DNA from: Carpediemonas membranifera
Lineage: Eukaryota > Fornicata
NCBI GenBank assembly: GCA_019828565.1
Contig: JAHDYR010000003.1
Span: forward strand, 682,001 to 746,000
Reading direction: 5' to 3'
DNA: 64,000 bases
Numbering within the stretch: the stretch's first letter is position 1; the number at the start of each line of letters is the position of its first letter. This document shows, piece after piece, positions 47,601-56,732 of this stretch. A program made the position numbers and the translations under genes. The notes under the pieces were generated by a model. That model saw nothing but the letters and a program-made list of their open reading frames with translations, made no database searches and was not told the DNA's origin.

Positions 47601-50398
47601 TGCTCGAGCTCGGTCTGGGTAGACTCGCGGTCCTTGGCGGACTTCTCGAGGCGGGTCTCAAGAGCGGCCTTCTCCTCAGCGACGGAAGCGACCTGGGTCT
47701 CAAGAGCGGCCTTCTCCTCAGCGACGGAAGCGACCTGGGTCTCGAGAGCGGCCTTCTCCTCGCGGATCTCGGCAAGCTTCTGCTCGAGCTCGGTCTGGGT
47801 AGACTTGCGGTCCTTGGCGGACTCCTCGAGGCGGGTCTCAAGAGCGGCCTTCTCCTCGCGGATCTCGGCGAGCTTCTGCTCGAGCTCGGTCTGGGTAGAC
47901 TCGCGGTCCTTGGCGGACTCCTCGAGGCGGGTCTCAAGAGCGGCCTTCTCCTCGCGGATCTCGGCGAGCTTCTGCTCGAGCTCGGTCTGGGTAGACTCGC
48001 GGTCCTTGGCGGACTCCTCGAGGCGGGTCTCGAGAGCGGCCTTCTCCTCGCGGATCTCGGCGAGCTTCTGCTCGAGCTCGGTCTGGGTAGACTCGCGGTC
48101 CTTGGCGGACTCCTCGAGGCGGGTCTCGAGAGCGGCCTTCTCCTCGCGGATCTCGGCAAGTTTCTGCTCGAGCTCGGTCTGGGTAGACTCGCGGTCCTTG
48201 GCGGACTCCTCGAGGCGGGTCTCGAGAGCGGCCTTCTCCTCGCGGATCTCGGCAAGCTTCTGCTCGAGCTCGGTCTGGGTAGACTCGCGGTCCTTGGCGG
48301 ACTCCTCGAGGCGGGTCTCAAGAGCGGCCTTCTCCTCGCGGATCTCGGCGAGCTTCTGCTCGAGCTCGGTCTGGGTAGACTCGCGGTCCTTGGCGGACTC
48401 CTCGAGGCGGGTCTCGAGAGCGGCCTTCTCCTCGCGGATCTCGGCGAGCTTCTGCTCGAGCTCGGTCTGGGTAGACTCGCGGTCCTTGGCGGACTCCTCG
48501 AGGCGGGTCTCAAGAGCGGCCTTCTCCTCGCGGATCTCGGCGAGCTTCTGCTCGAGCTCGGTCTGGGTAGACTCGCGGTCCTTGGCGGACTCCTCGAGGC
48601 GGGTCTCGAGAGCGGCCTTCTCCTCGCGGATCTCGGCGAGCTTCTGATCGAGCTCGGTCTGGGTAGACTCGCGGTCCTTGGCGGACTCCTCGAGGCGGGT
48701 CTCAAGAGCGGCCTTCTCCTCGCGGATCTCGGCAAGCTTCTGCTCGAGCTCGGTCTGGGTAGACTCGCGGTCCTTGGCGGACTCCTCGAGGCGGGTCTCA
48801 AGAGCGGCCTTCTCCTCGCGGATCTCGGCGAGCTTCTGCTCGAGCTCGGTCTGGGTAGACTCGCGGTCCTTGGCGGACTCCTCGAGGCGGGTCTCGAGAG
48901 CGGCCTTCTCCTCGCGGATCTCGGCGAGCTTCTGCTCGAGCTCGGTCTGGGTAGACTCGCGGTCCTTGGCGGACTCCTCGAGGCGGGTCTCAAGAGCGGC
49001 CTTCTCCTCGCGGATCTCGGCGAGCTTCTGCTCGAGCTCGGTCTGGGTAGACTCGCGGTCCTTGGCGGACTCCTCGAGGCGGGTCTCAAGAGCGGCCTTC
49101 TCCTCGCGGATCTCGGCAAGCTTCTGCTCGAGCTCGGTCTGGGTAGACTCGCGGTCCTTGGCGGACTCCTCGAGGCGGGTCTCAAGAGCGGCCTTCTCCT
49201 CGCGGATCTCGGCGAGCTTCTGCTCGAGCTCGGTCTGGGTAGACTCGCGGTCCTTGGCGGACTCCTCGAGGCGGGTCTCAAGAGCGGCCTTCTCCTCAGC
49301 GACGGAAGCGACCTGGGTCTCGAGAGCGGCCTTCTCCTCGCGGATCTCGGCAAGCTTCTGCTCGAGCTCGGTCTGGGTAGACTCGCGGTCCTTGGCGGAC
49401 TCCTCGAGGCGGGTCTCAAGAGCGGCCTTCTCCTCGCGGATCTCGGCGAGCTTCTGCTCGAGCTCGGTCACGGAGGTCTCAAGGGCGGTCTTGTCCGCCT
49501 TCACAGCCTCCAACTCAGCATTCGCCTTCATTAGCTTCTTCTCCCGCGCGCCCTTATCGAGCTCAAGAGCGATCGACTTTTTCCTGAAGTCGGCCCGCTC
49601 GGCCTTGGTTGCCGCCAGTGACGACGCCAGCTGTTCCTTCTCCTCGGACAGCTTTTCGACCTTTGTCTTGTAGTCTGCGATCTCAACCCTGTGTCGAGCC
49701 TCCTTGGACTCGAAGCCGTCCTGGGCCGCCGCAAGCTTGCGCTTCATGTCCTCAAGCTCGATCTCAAGCACTGAGTGTCTATATAGAATGTCTGCCTTCT
49801 CCTCTCTGAGCTCGGTCACGACCTTGTCCATCGCGGAGACCTTATCCAGCAGCTCGTATTTCTCGGTGGCGAGCTCGTTCGACTGGTGTTGTAGATACTC
49901 GTTGTGGCTGTTCAGCTTCTCCACCTTCTCGGCCATGCTGTTGTACTCAGTCCGCAGCATGCTGAGGTCCTCGTTGTGGTGGATCAGGTCGGCAGTCTTC
50001 ACCTCCTCCTGCCGCTTCAGCTGTACTGACGCCAAATCCTGCTGGGAAGCGATGATCTCGTCCATAACAGCAGCTAGCTCCTTCAGGGTGTCCATGGTCG
50101 GGGCGGTGTCCTCCTGCAGGAGCTTCTTCCGGGCGAGTAGGTCCGTCATCTTGCCCTCGAGCGTGCTGTGGCGAGTAAGATCAAGGAAAGGCGTGTCTAG
50201 CGGCGCGTGGTCCCGTGCACTGCTCTCCTTTGTTGCGTCTGAGCGGACAGGAGTCCATGTAGGTGCCGGGGGGGCGGGAATGCTGCTCGATGGCGGCGCA
50301 GCGGCCGATGGGGTTGCGGATGTTGGCGTTTGGTTCACATTGCGCTTCTTATAGCGACGCAACGCTTGCTCCATCCGGGCACTCTTGTCAGCGTCCAT
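44603..50398 (-). CDS. Giant coiled-coil protein with PACT-like C-terminus (basal body/centrosome)
   Basis: A 1931-aa protein starting MDADKSARMEQALRRYKKRN; the in-frame extension upstream is not convincing. The N-terminal ~90 residues are Pro/Ser-rich. From ~90 to ~1790 it is almost entirely coiled coil, including ~830 residues of near-identical 32-residue repeats (about residues 310-1140). The C-terminal ~120 residues are basic, and ARRRLRVAMLAVRAMCRMK fits the PACT pattern of pericentrin/AKAP9, which targets proteins to centrosomes and basal bodies. This suggests a basal-body matrix or rootlet protein. GTAAAT follows the stop. The frame is clean across the repeats. Confidence 0.7.
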   Translation of the reverse strand: MDADKSARMEQALRRYKKRNVNQTPTSATPSAAAPPSSSIPAPPAPTWTPVRSDATKESSARDHAPLDTPFLDLTRHSTLEGKMTDLLARKKLLQEDTAPTMDTLKELAAVMDEIIASQQDLASVQLKRQEEVKTADLIHHNEDLSMLRTEYNSMAEKVEKLNSHNEYLQHQSNELATEKYELLDKVSAMDKVVTELREEKADILYRHSVLEIELEDMKRKLAAAQDGFESKEARHRVEIADYKTKVEKLSEEKEQLASSLAATKAERADFRKKSIALELDKGAREKKLMKANAELEAVKADKTALETSVTELEQKLAEIREEKAALETRLEESAKDRESTQTELEQKLAEIREEKAALETQVASVAEEKAALETRLEESAKDRESTQTELEQKLAEIREEKAALETRLEESAKDRESTQTELEQKLAEIREEKAALETRLEESAKDRESTQTELEQKLAEIREEKAALETRLEESAKDRESTQTELEQKLAEIREEKAALETRLEESAKDRESTQTELEQKLAEIREEKAALETRLEESAKDRESTQTELEQKLAEIREEKAALETRLEESAKDRESTQTELDQKLAEIREEKAALETRLEESAKDRESTQTELEQKLAEIREEKAALETRLEESAKDRESTQTELEQKLAEIREEKAALETRLEESAKDRESTQTELEQKLAEIREEKAALETRLEESAKDRESTQTELEQKLAEIREEKAALETRLEESAKDRESTQTELEQKLAEIREEKAALETRLEESAKDRESTQTELEQKLAEIREEKAALETRLEESAKDRESTQTELEQKLAEIREEKAALETRLEESAKDRESTQTELEQKLAEIREEKAALETRLEESAKDRKSTQTELEQKLAEIREEKAALETQVASVAEEKAALETQVASVAEEKAALETRLEKSAKDRESTQTELEQKLAEIREEKAALETRLEESAKDRESTQTELEQKLAEIREEKAALETRLEESAKDRESTQTELEQKLAEIREEKAALETRLEESAKDRESIQTELEQKLAEIREEKAALETRLEESAKDRESTQTELEQKLAEIREEKAALETRLEESAKDRESTQTELEQKLAEIREEKAALETRLEESAKDRESTQTELEQKLAKLREDHLGLTRDFTRVRRELHAAHEDVAQARAGKESLEAELDSSAATYQESMAGVQQALESRGRELRKAKGEVARLAPFETQAAGLQAKLDASLAEADDLRATLDDALHTSEEAANRVVELQKESSVLAEAKAALEDAVGKLEQKLTEVRTTAARQKELQALNDILGEEKAALTREAGGLRHEVSLLLEAKADLSADNALLQEKVMKLETGLVQREEGAKADAKTQVDAIRRDMEAVEAEKKRLTSENKAVTQRLNSVTERADALSEELANARARVNELLDQRTQLEARIDDLVRPKQAVDDALFMSVKPSDIDLELSAPHAPASLSRADLDDALAMTAPPDWPVEALEAVEEDELDPRVIAQLAQAAYGGEVDRTRLEAAVAGVREQGGESMRKVVDAIAAGYRKILASAQEHDATAAADLSQLKARLAAVLEGPELEAQSWDSVLELVASQKAQIKAISEIRQKLDTMCIERGVKPSETLIGTVKRLADRPGTPRAQPRDVDIERILASHRDSLLAEIRQAKGPGDSAGFESVSSQLAAMQRNLVDLREQVQVKEQTIAQLQDEQQHAHGAEMLAVNRELRAEIARLSADVSRYQQLNADQAQTIAQQDGEIRGLKQTVATLRSATPEPQPDPAEQLARLQRALADSEMVIERLSRDKAAAESESAQLKRAEKEALDYVRTLMTGMQHQRVIAPIAISPVRRRMGPMKARRRLRVAMLAVRAMCRMKILGRNRRMCREMPGLRYRLETGSDPTSMRRPGATGTYPLRIGSTAISPATMQDLNKRYSTSRISFGYDGYGRGR
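46990..49470 (-). repeat. 96-bp tandem repeat array (about 25 units) inside a coding sequence
   Basis: The period is exactly 96 bp (e.g. GGGTAGACTCGCGG at 47041 and 47137), encoding EQKLAEIREEKAALETRLEE plus SAKDRESTQTEL. Units differ by only a few silent or single changes (CTCAAG/CTCGAG, GGCGAG/GGCAAG). A shorter 42-bp module (QVASVAEEKAALET) is inserted at ~47674-47757 and near 49300. The low divergence shows recent unit turnover. Confidence 0.95.
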
Positions 50399-50509
50399 CC
50401 AAGAATGTCGCCAATGTCGCCCGCGCACTTCTGTCAAACGAGTTACATGCTCACGTAATGGCCCCAGCCGCCACGCGCTATCGACAGTACACCACGCCAT
50501 TTATCGCCC

Positions 50510-51505
50510 TCAGAGCCTCTTCAGCTCCCGGATCAGCAGCTGCTTCTCGTCCTTGAACTGGTCGTCCTGCCCGTCCCGGTCGTTCTGGAAGTCTGATAGA
50601 TATGCGATCATCTTGTCCTTGTTCTTGGTGAGGATGGACATCACGCCCTCGCTCTCAGACTTCTTGGGGTTGGCGACGAAGACCTTGAACACGTGGAACG
50701 CCTCAAACTGGATCGACTTGTTGGGGTCAATCAGCAGCTTCATCATCAGCTTCAGGTTGTCCGCATCGGCGATGTACTTCTTCATGAGGGCGAAGTTCGC
50801 CTGGTCGAGGAGCATCTCCGCGAGCAGCTTGACTGACTGTCTCCGGGTCACGTAGTTCTCCGAGAGCAGCAGCTGGCGGTACTTCGCAAAGAAATCGTCG
50901 TAGTTGGCCGTCAGGTAGGTAGAAAGTGTCCTCTTATGCTGGGTCAACAGCGTCTTAAGCGTGGCAAATGCGTCCGACCCGATGTCAAACGAGCGGACCT
51001 GGGTCTGCTCAAAAAGCTTCTCCAAGTACGTGTCCAAGACGTGCTTGCTGATTCGTTCGCTCTTGAGGCAGTCGCGGAGGATGAGACCTGCGGTGAGAGC
51101 AGAGTTTGAATCGAGGTCGTAGGCATCGATCAGAATCTTAAGAATCTCGGGACGGTGGAGCACATACTTCACCGGATCGAGGGTGCCCTTGTGCCGCATC
51201 ACGCAGGACACAATGCGGGCGAAGTCGGAGCGGGTGTCGACATCAAAACGGGTGAAATACTGGAAAAGATTGAACAGGAGCTCGCTCTCAGGATCAATGA
51301 GCATGGAAACCACCGTCTCAACCACATCTGGATCCGGTTCCTTGTCGGGTTCACCATACAGAGCAGCGCGAATTGTTGCCAGCTCCTTGGTAACGCCCTC
51401 CTGTGTTTCAGTCGAAACTTCCTCACTGGAGCTGTACTCCTCAAGGTACTTCTCCAGACGGCCAATGTATTTGCTTGGTTTGAATGAGTGCTTGCGCTTG
51501 AACAT
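50510..51505 (-). CDS. CAB39: MO25/CAB39-like scaffold protein
   Basis: MO25 is an armadillo/HEAT-type helical scaffold that activates LKB1/STRAD and related STE20 (GCK/MST) kinases. The 331-aa protein (family ~340) starts MFKRKHSFKPSKYI and shows the family blocks: LIDPESELLFNLFQYFTRFD, MRHKGTLDPVKYVLHRPEIL, FDIGSDAFATLKTLLTQHK, NYDDFFAKYRQLLLSENYVT, RRQSVKLLAEMLLDQANF and FEAFHVFKVFVANPKK. The C-terminal RELKRL is as in family members. The stop is followed by GATAAATGG. It starts about 215 bp from the divergent SBDS gene. Confidence 0.92.
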   Translation of the reverse strand: MFKRKHSFKPSKYIGRLEKYLEEYSSSEEVSTETQEGVTKELATIRAALYGEPDKEPDPDVVETVVSMLIDPESELLFNLFQYFTRFDVDTRSDFARIVSCVMRHKGTLDPVKYVLHRPEILKILIDAYDLDSNSALTAGLILRDCLKSERISKHVLDTYLEKLFEQTQVRSFDIGSDAFATLKTLLTQHKRTLSTYLTANYDDFFAKYRQLLLSENYVTRRQSVKLLAEMLLDQANFALMKKYIADADNLKLMMKLLIDPNKSIQFEAFHVFKVFVANPKKSESEGVMSILTKNKDKMIAYLSDFQNDRDGQDDQFKDEKQLLIRELKRL

Positions 51506-51720
51506 GGGATTGGCGAAAGAACGGAGAGTTCCTGGCTGAATTTGGTGTTGGCTTGTCCAAACATGGACACGCATGTAACAATGTAAATGATGCATGATGA
51601 CTCTGCCAGCATATTCAGGGTGACTATTCGCGCCCATAACAGCATTTTCAGGCCAGACTGGGCCAACAGCGGCTGGCGCCTATCCTGCGCACTTAAGATC
51701 GTTGAGCGAAAGCAAACCCC

Positions 51721-52260
51721 ATGTCCGGCCGCAGAACGATCACACCAGTGAATCAGAAAGTTCTCACAAATGTAGCCGTTGTGAGGTACAAAACCCACGG
51801 CATACGGTACGAGATCGCGTGTTTCCCCAACAAGGTCGCCGATTGGCGCAACGGTGCTGAGAAGGACATTGAGGAGGTGCTTCAGGCTGATATGGTCTAC
51901 TCAAACGTGTCCAAGGGAGTCTTTGCCAAGGACGCGGATCTCAAGAAGGGCTTCGGGACCTCCGACCACTTCGAAGTGGCCAAGATCATCCTCCAGAAGG
52001 GCGAGCTGCAGGTCTCCGCTAAGGAACGCGCTCACGGCCAAGATGCGATGCTTAAGGAGATTGCCTCAATTGTCAGCGCGCAGACGATCAATCCCGAGAC
52101 CGGGCTGCCCTACCCAACGACTGTCGTGCTGCGGGAGATGGCAAACATTCACTACAACGTTAAGACTGGCAAGCCCGCTAAGGCACAGGCGGCGGACGTC
52201 ATTCGCCAGCTCCAAGAGCGGATTCCGATAGAGAAGAACCTGTTCGACGGTGCCTTGTGA
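51721..52260 (+). CDS. SBDS: SBDS ribosome-maturation factor lacking domain III
   Basis: SBDS with the GTPase EFL1 releases eIF6 from pre-60S ribosomes. The 179-aa protein matches domain I (residues 1-~95: TNVAVVRYKTHGIRYEIACF, NKVADWRNGAEKDIEEVLQ, VYSNVSKGVFAKDADL, GTSDHFEVAKIIL) and the domain II helices (KERAHGQDAMLKEIASIV, NPETGLPYP, HYNVKTGKPAKAQAADVIRQL). It ends at IEKNLFDGAL where domain III (~70 residues) should begin. Only 125 bp separate it from the next gene and no spliced frame there resembles domain III. The short form is therefore probably real. Confidence 0.88.
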   Translation: MSGRRTITPVNQKVLTNVAVVRYKTHGIRYEIACFPNKVADWRNGAEKDIEEVLQADMVYSNVSKGVFAKDADLKKGFGTSDHFEVAKIILQKGELQVSAKERAHGQDAMLKEIASIVSAQTINPETGLPYPTTVVLREMANIHYNVKTGKPAKAQAADVIRQLQERIPIEKNLFDGAL

Positions 52261-52384
52261 GCAACTGGTCCGCAGACTGATGAACGGCTGTAAACACTCG
52301 GTTGACTTCGTTGTTCCAGGTGAGAATCCGGTCTGGGCGAGATTTTGAGGTCTCCGCAGTTTATGCCAAAAATACTGAATCGAG

Positions 52385-53860
52385 ATGAACTCGATGGATA
52401 CAACGGTGCTTGATAAGGCTGAGCAAAACCTGATCAAGTTAGTTAGTGGTACACAGGATATGCTTAGCTCACTAGCTGAAAGTGCCGCCAATCCTTCAAA
52501 CCGCGAGCCTGCGACTGCAGAGTCAGTTGGACAGCTTTACAGCCTCTTATCAGACATCAAGGAGTCCCTCCATGATGAAGTAGGCAAGATGCGTCCTCTT
52601 CACAACCACCGATCCCACCGAGCAATGCACCAGTTCATCCAGAGCAGGAAAGACCTCGCCCAGAAGATCCCCGAGTTCCTACAGGCTGCGGCCAACGCCT
52701 CCATCCAAGCTGTATCCACTCAGGCCCCACTTGCCACCGGAGACGCCACGATGTCTCTCCACCGCGTGGACCCCGCCGTCCAGCGCTACGTCTGGGGCAT
52801 GGAGCCGCCCTGCCTCGTCCACGCCATGTCCGGCGCCGCAGACGGGACTCCGGAGCCTTGGGCCGAGGCATGGTTCGGCGTTCATCCCCGGGCCCCGTCG
52901 ACCCTCCCCAATGGCATGCCGCTGACCGAGTTCATCGCATCTAACCCTGCCCTTGGCTTCCCGCCCTTCCTGCTCAAGGCCCTCTCCATCGCCAAGCCGC
53001 TGTCGATCCAGGCCCACCCCGACCAAGAGCTCGCAGCCACGCTCCATGCCCGCCGGCCGGACATCTACCCGGACGCCTCACACAAGCCGGAGCTCATGAT
53101 CGCGGTGAAGCCGACGCGGGTGCTGTGCGGGTTCAAGACGTCGGCGGAGCTCCTGGAGCTCGTGGGCAAACTACCAGCCCTCGCGGCGGCATTTGGAGCA
53201 GCCGCATTTGATGCGTTCAATTCTGAACCCTGGTCCGGTGTCAAGGGCTGTCTCACCCACCTGTTCGACCACCCCGAGACCCACGAGGCCGCCATTGCCG
53301 AGCTCGTTGCCGTGGACGGCGTGGCGGCGTTCGTCCACGGCTTCTTCGGCACGGACGTCGGCGTCATTGTCGCCGCCCTCCTCCAGCACCGCACGCTGCA
53401 GCCCGGGGAGGCGGTGTTCATCCCGGCCAACGAGCTGCACTGCTACCTCAGCGGCGAGGGCATCGAGGTCATGGTGTCCTCAGACAACGTCGTCCGGTGC
53501 GGGCTGACGGGCAAGCTCATCGACACCCCGACTCTGCTCGGGATGGTCTCGGGCATGCATGCAGAGATGGCCCAGGTCACCCCGACAGTAAGCGGGCCCT
53601 TCAGATCTTTTGATTGCCCCGCTGAGTTCAGGGTTGTCGGCGTCACACTCGATGGGGGAAACACGGAGGCCGACGTCGAGCCCATGCCGGGCCCTCTGTT
53701 CGTCCTCTGCATGACAGGGGAGGTCGAGGTCTCGACGCCCATGGGTTCATCGGCCGTGATCTGCGCGCACCAGTGCTTGTTTGCCGGCATCGACCTGGGG
53801 CTCGCCGGTCTTAGGATGCGGGGGCGCGGTGAGGCCATCATCGTGGCGCCGAGAGTGTAG
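52385..53860 (+). CDS. MPI: Mannose-6-phosphate isomerase with N-terminal helical extension
   Basis: Zinc enzyme interconverting mannose-6-P and fructose-6-P, feeding GDP-mannose and N-glycans. The isomerase proper starts near residue 123 (MSLHRVDPAVQRYVWG). It has AEAWFGVHPRAPST, LLKALSIAKPLSIQAHPDQE (zinc Gln/His), KPELMIAV, and EAVFIPANELHCYLSGEGIEVM with SSDNVVRCGLTGK. It ends ~370 residues later, the normal length. The first ~120 residues (MNSMDTTVLDKAEQNLIKLV onward) are an unrelated helical region, vaguely like a Mediator Med11-type helix pair. The frame is open throughout. Either this is a true fusion, or the upstream part is a separate reading unit or 5' UTR, with initiation at MSLHRV. 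Confidence 0.88.
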   Translation: MNSMDTTVLDKAEQNLIKLVSGTQDMLSSLAESAANPSNREPATAESVGQLYSLLSDIKESLHDEVGKMRPLHNHRSHRAMHQFIQSRKDLAQKIPEFLQAAANASIQAVSTQAPLATGDATMSLHRVDPAVQRYVWGMEPPCLVHAMSGAADGTPEPWAEAWFGVHPRAPSTLPNGMPLTEFIASNPALGFPPFLLKALSIAKPLSIQAHPDQELAATLHARRPDIYPDASHKPELMIAVKPTRVLCGFKTSAELLELVGKLPALAAAFGAAAFDAFNSEPWSGVKGCLTHLFDHPETHEAAIAELVAVDGVAAFVHGFFGTDVGVIVAALLQHRTLQPGEAVFIPANELHCYLSGEGIEVMVSSDNVVRCGLTGKLIDTPTLLGMVSGMHAEMAQVTPTVSGPFRSFDCPAEFRVVGVTLDGGNTEADVEPMPGPLFVLCMTGEVEVSTPMGSSAVICAHQCLFAGIDLGLAGLRMRGRGEAIIVAPRV

Positions 53861-53996
53861 ATTCGTTGAGTGTTAGGCTGTATATATCATAAATTTGTCA
53901 TTTTCCTGCCAGCTACAAGGACATGCGGTTGGACATCCCTCGAGGATGTATCACAGTTGTTGTTGTCACATAAAGCAAACGCGCAGTTTATATTGC

Positions 53997-56133
53997 CTAA
54001 TCAACCTCCTCGAGGTCCTCGTCCTCGGCGACCTCTTCAACGGGGGCCTCGACGGGGGCGGCGACCTCAGTCTCATCGACACCGAGGCCGATGGAGACGA
54101 TGTTGTAGATGCGGCTGACGAAGGAGTTGGGGTCGTCGAGGGTGAAGCCGGAGTTGAGCATGGCGGTGTCGAACATGAGCCACACGAGGTCCTTGGCCGT
54201 GGCCGAGTCCTCGCCCTCCTCCTCGATCTTCTGGCGGAGGTTCTGGATGATGGCGTGGCCGGGGTTGATCTCGAGGGTCTTGCGGCCGCTCATGTACTGC
54301 ATCATGGTGTTGTCACGGAGCGCCTGGGCCTTGACGATACGCTCGAGGTTGGCGGACCAGCCGTGCTCGCCGGTGACGAGGATGCAGGGGGAGTTGACCA
54401 GGCGGGAGCTGCCGAGAACAACCTTCTCGACCTTGTCGCCGAGAACGTTCTTCATGACGGTGCAGAGCTGGGCGAAGGCGGCCTTGTCCTCCTCGGCCTT
54501 CTTCTTCTCGTCCTCAGTCTGCTCGAGCTCGAGGCCCTCCTTGGTGACGCAGACGAGCTTCTTGCCCTCGTACTCCTTGAGAGCGGTGACGCAGTACTCG
54601 TCGATGGGGTCGACGAGGAAGAGAACCTCGAAGTCCTTCTGGCGCAGGGCCTCAAGGAAGGGGGAGTTCTCGACGGCCTTCTGGCTCTCGCCGGTGATGT
54701 AGTAGATGCTCTTCTGGCCCTCCTTCATGCGGGTGATGTAGTCGTCGAGGGAGGTGCGGTCGTCGGTCGACTTGGTCGAGGTGTAGCGGAGGAGCTTGGC
54801 GAGCTTGTCGCGGTTGGCGGAGTCCTCGTGGACGCCGAGGGAGATCTGCTTGTTGAACTGCTCGTAGAAGGTCTTGTACTTCTCGGCGTCCTCGGAGATG
54901 TCGGTGAACATCTCGATGGCGCGCTTGACGAGGTTCTTGCGGATGACCTTGAGGACGGTGTTGCGCTGGAGCATCTCACGGGAGATGTTGAGGGGCAGGT
55001 CCTCGGAGTCGACGACGCCCTTGACGAAGCCGAGCCACTCGGGGATGAGGTCCTCGCAGTTGTCCATGATGAAGACGCGGCGCACGAACAGCTTGATGTT
55101 GTTCTTCTTCTTGTTCTGCTCGAACATGTCGAAGGGGGCGCGCTTGGGGATGTAGAGGAGGGACTTGAACTCAAGCTGGCCCTCGACAGAGAAGTGCTTG
55201 TGGTAGAGGGGCTCCTCCCAGTCGTTCGAGAGGGACTTGTAGAACTCGGTGTACTCCTCCTCGGTGACGTCGGCGGGGGCGCGGGTCCAGATGGCCTGCT
55301 GGGTGTTGACGTGCTCGAACTCCTGGACGGTCTCCTTGACCTTCTTGGTCTTCTTCTCCTTCTTCTCCTCGTCGACCTCCTCGATCTTAGGCTTGTCCTC
55401 GTCCTCCTCGGCCTCAACCTCCTCGACCTTGGACTCGGCCTCGTCGTCGGTGACCTCCTTCTCCTCTTCCTTCGTGACGAAGAGGCTGATGGGGTAGGAG
55501 ACGAACTGGGAGTGGGTGTTGATGAGGCCCTTGATCTTGGCCTCGTCGAGGTACTCGAGCTGGTCCTCCTTCATGTGGAGGACGAGGCGGGTACCGCGGC
55601 CAAGGGTGTCCTCGGACTCGGTGATGGTGAACTCACCGCCGGCAGAGGACTCCCAGGTGTGGCAGGCGTCGTCGTTGTGCTTGGAGGTGACAGTGACGCT
55701 GTCGGCGACGAGGAAGGCAGAGTAGAAGCCGACACCGAACTGGCCGATGAGGGAGAGGTCGCTGGCGCCGCTCTGGATAGCCTCCATGAACTGCTTGGTG
55801 CCAGACTTGGCGATGGTGCCAAGGTTGTTGATGAGATCGGCCTTGGTCATGCCAACACCGGAATCCTCGATGGTGAGGGTCTTGGCCTCCTTGTCGGGGA
55901 TGATCTTGATCTCCATCTCCTTCTTGGACTCGAGAGCGGAGGAATCAGTCAGAGACTGGTAGCGGATCTTGTCAAGAGCATCAGAAGCGTTGGAAACGAG
56001 CTCGCGAAGGAAGACATCCTTGTTTGAGTAGAAAGTGTTGATGATCAGAGAGAGAAGCTGTGTAAAGGGGAAATGAAGCTCAAATGCAACATACCTGGTT
56101 GATCTCAGCCTGGAACTGGAAGGTTTCGGACAT
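53997..56133 (-). CDS. HSP90: Cytosolic HSP90
   Basis: ATP-dependent chaperone. Exon 1 (56095-56133) encodes [13 protein letters not shown]; a 37-nt intron then joins [20 protein letters not shown], giving the canonical N-terminus. The 699-aa product has the GHKL ATPase motifs ([50 protein letters not shown]), the charged linker (~residues 210-260), the middle domain with [20 protein letters not shown]-type sequence, NISREMLQ, and the C-terminal dimer domain. It ends in EEVD, the TPR-cochaperone tail of cytosolic forms. TTTTGGCGCGG at 56156 (minus 23 from the ATG) matches an E2F site. Confidence 0.97.
56058..56094 (-). other. 37-nt intron in HSP90
   Basis: On the minus strand it starts GTATGTTGCA and ends CCCTTTACACAG. 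It interrupts codon phase 0 between Gln13 and Leu14. The protein family leaves no doubt about the splice. Confidence 0.97.
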
Positions 56134-56732
56134 ACAGACGTATACAGACAAACTGTTTTGGCGCGGCGAATCAATCCGATCAAAACACCCCAAATTGATT
56201 GGACAGATTGATCTGTGGAACCTGTCGTCTATGAGCGGTGCAGGGGCAGAACACGTCGAGTACTTGCAAAGTGTTGATAATCGCTCGGGCTGCTCGAATA
56301 GATTTGATAGATGTCGGGGTTGAGATTCATCAGTGCAAGCTGAACGCAGATTTTTGGCCGACCAGTAGCAGTAGTAACGTGCACAGTGCTCTCCGGTGCG
56401 TTCTTGTCGGTAGTCAAAACCCTCTTTTCCATCACTTAATCAGCCGACCAACATGGCAAGCTGAGCTAGCATAGCCAGCGTCTGACCCGATGGCCGGTGT
56501 CACAGGATAAGAATGATTAAATGGTGACCACCCACCCCGGCAGAGGCATTGTTGACCGGCAGAGGCATTGCCATCAGCAAAGACAACGGCAATGTCAAAA
56601 CTTGAGCCGGTGGATTTCCCAGCTACTCGGAGACTGCGGGTCGTAGCGAGACTTGGAGCCCGCCATCGACGCGATCTCCTTGAGGAAGTCGAGTGACAGT
56701 CAGCCGAAAAATGTGCCAAAAACTGCACCATC
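56134..56732. other. Divergent intergenic region between HSP90 and BBS8
   Basis: About 600 bases that must hold two promoters. It contains an E2F-type TTTTGGCGCGG at 56156-56166 and two copies of CCGGCAGAGGCATTG (56537-56551 and 56556-56570). I see no heat-shock element of the nGAAnnTTCnnGAA type and no gene. Confidence 0.55.

Noticed and set aside
46868-49673. Very long plus-strand open frames (up to 888 codons) and a long second minus-strand frame across the repeat array
   Set aside because: A 96-bp repeat (divisible by three) without stops in one unit keeps every such frame open. The products are Leu/Gly or Ser/Arg repeats, and only the minus-strand frame continues into non-repetitive coiled coil on both sides.
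52240-52385. Spliced continuation of SBDS using GTTCGACGG...CCGCAG
   Set aside because: The phase works, but the added ~25 residues do not resemble domain III and stop at once.
53895-56027. A 710-codon plus-strand open frame
   Set aside because: Exact antisense of HSP90; GC-rich codon bias keeps it open. It encodes a Val/Leu/Glu/Gly-rich non-protein.
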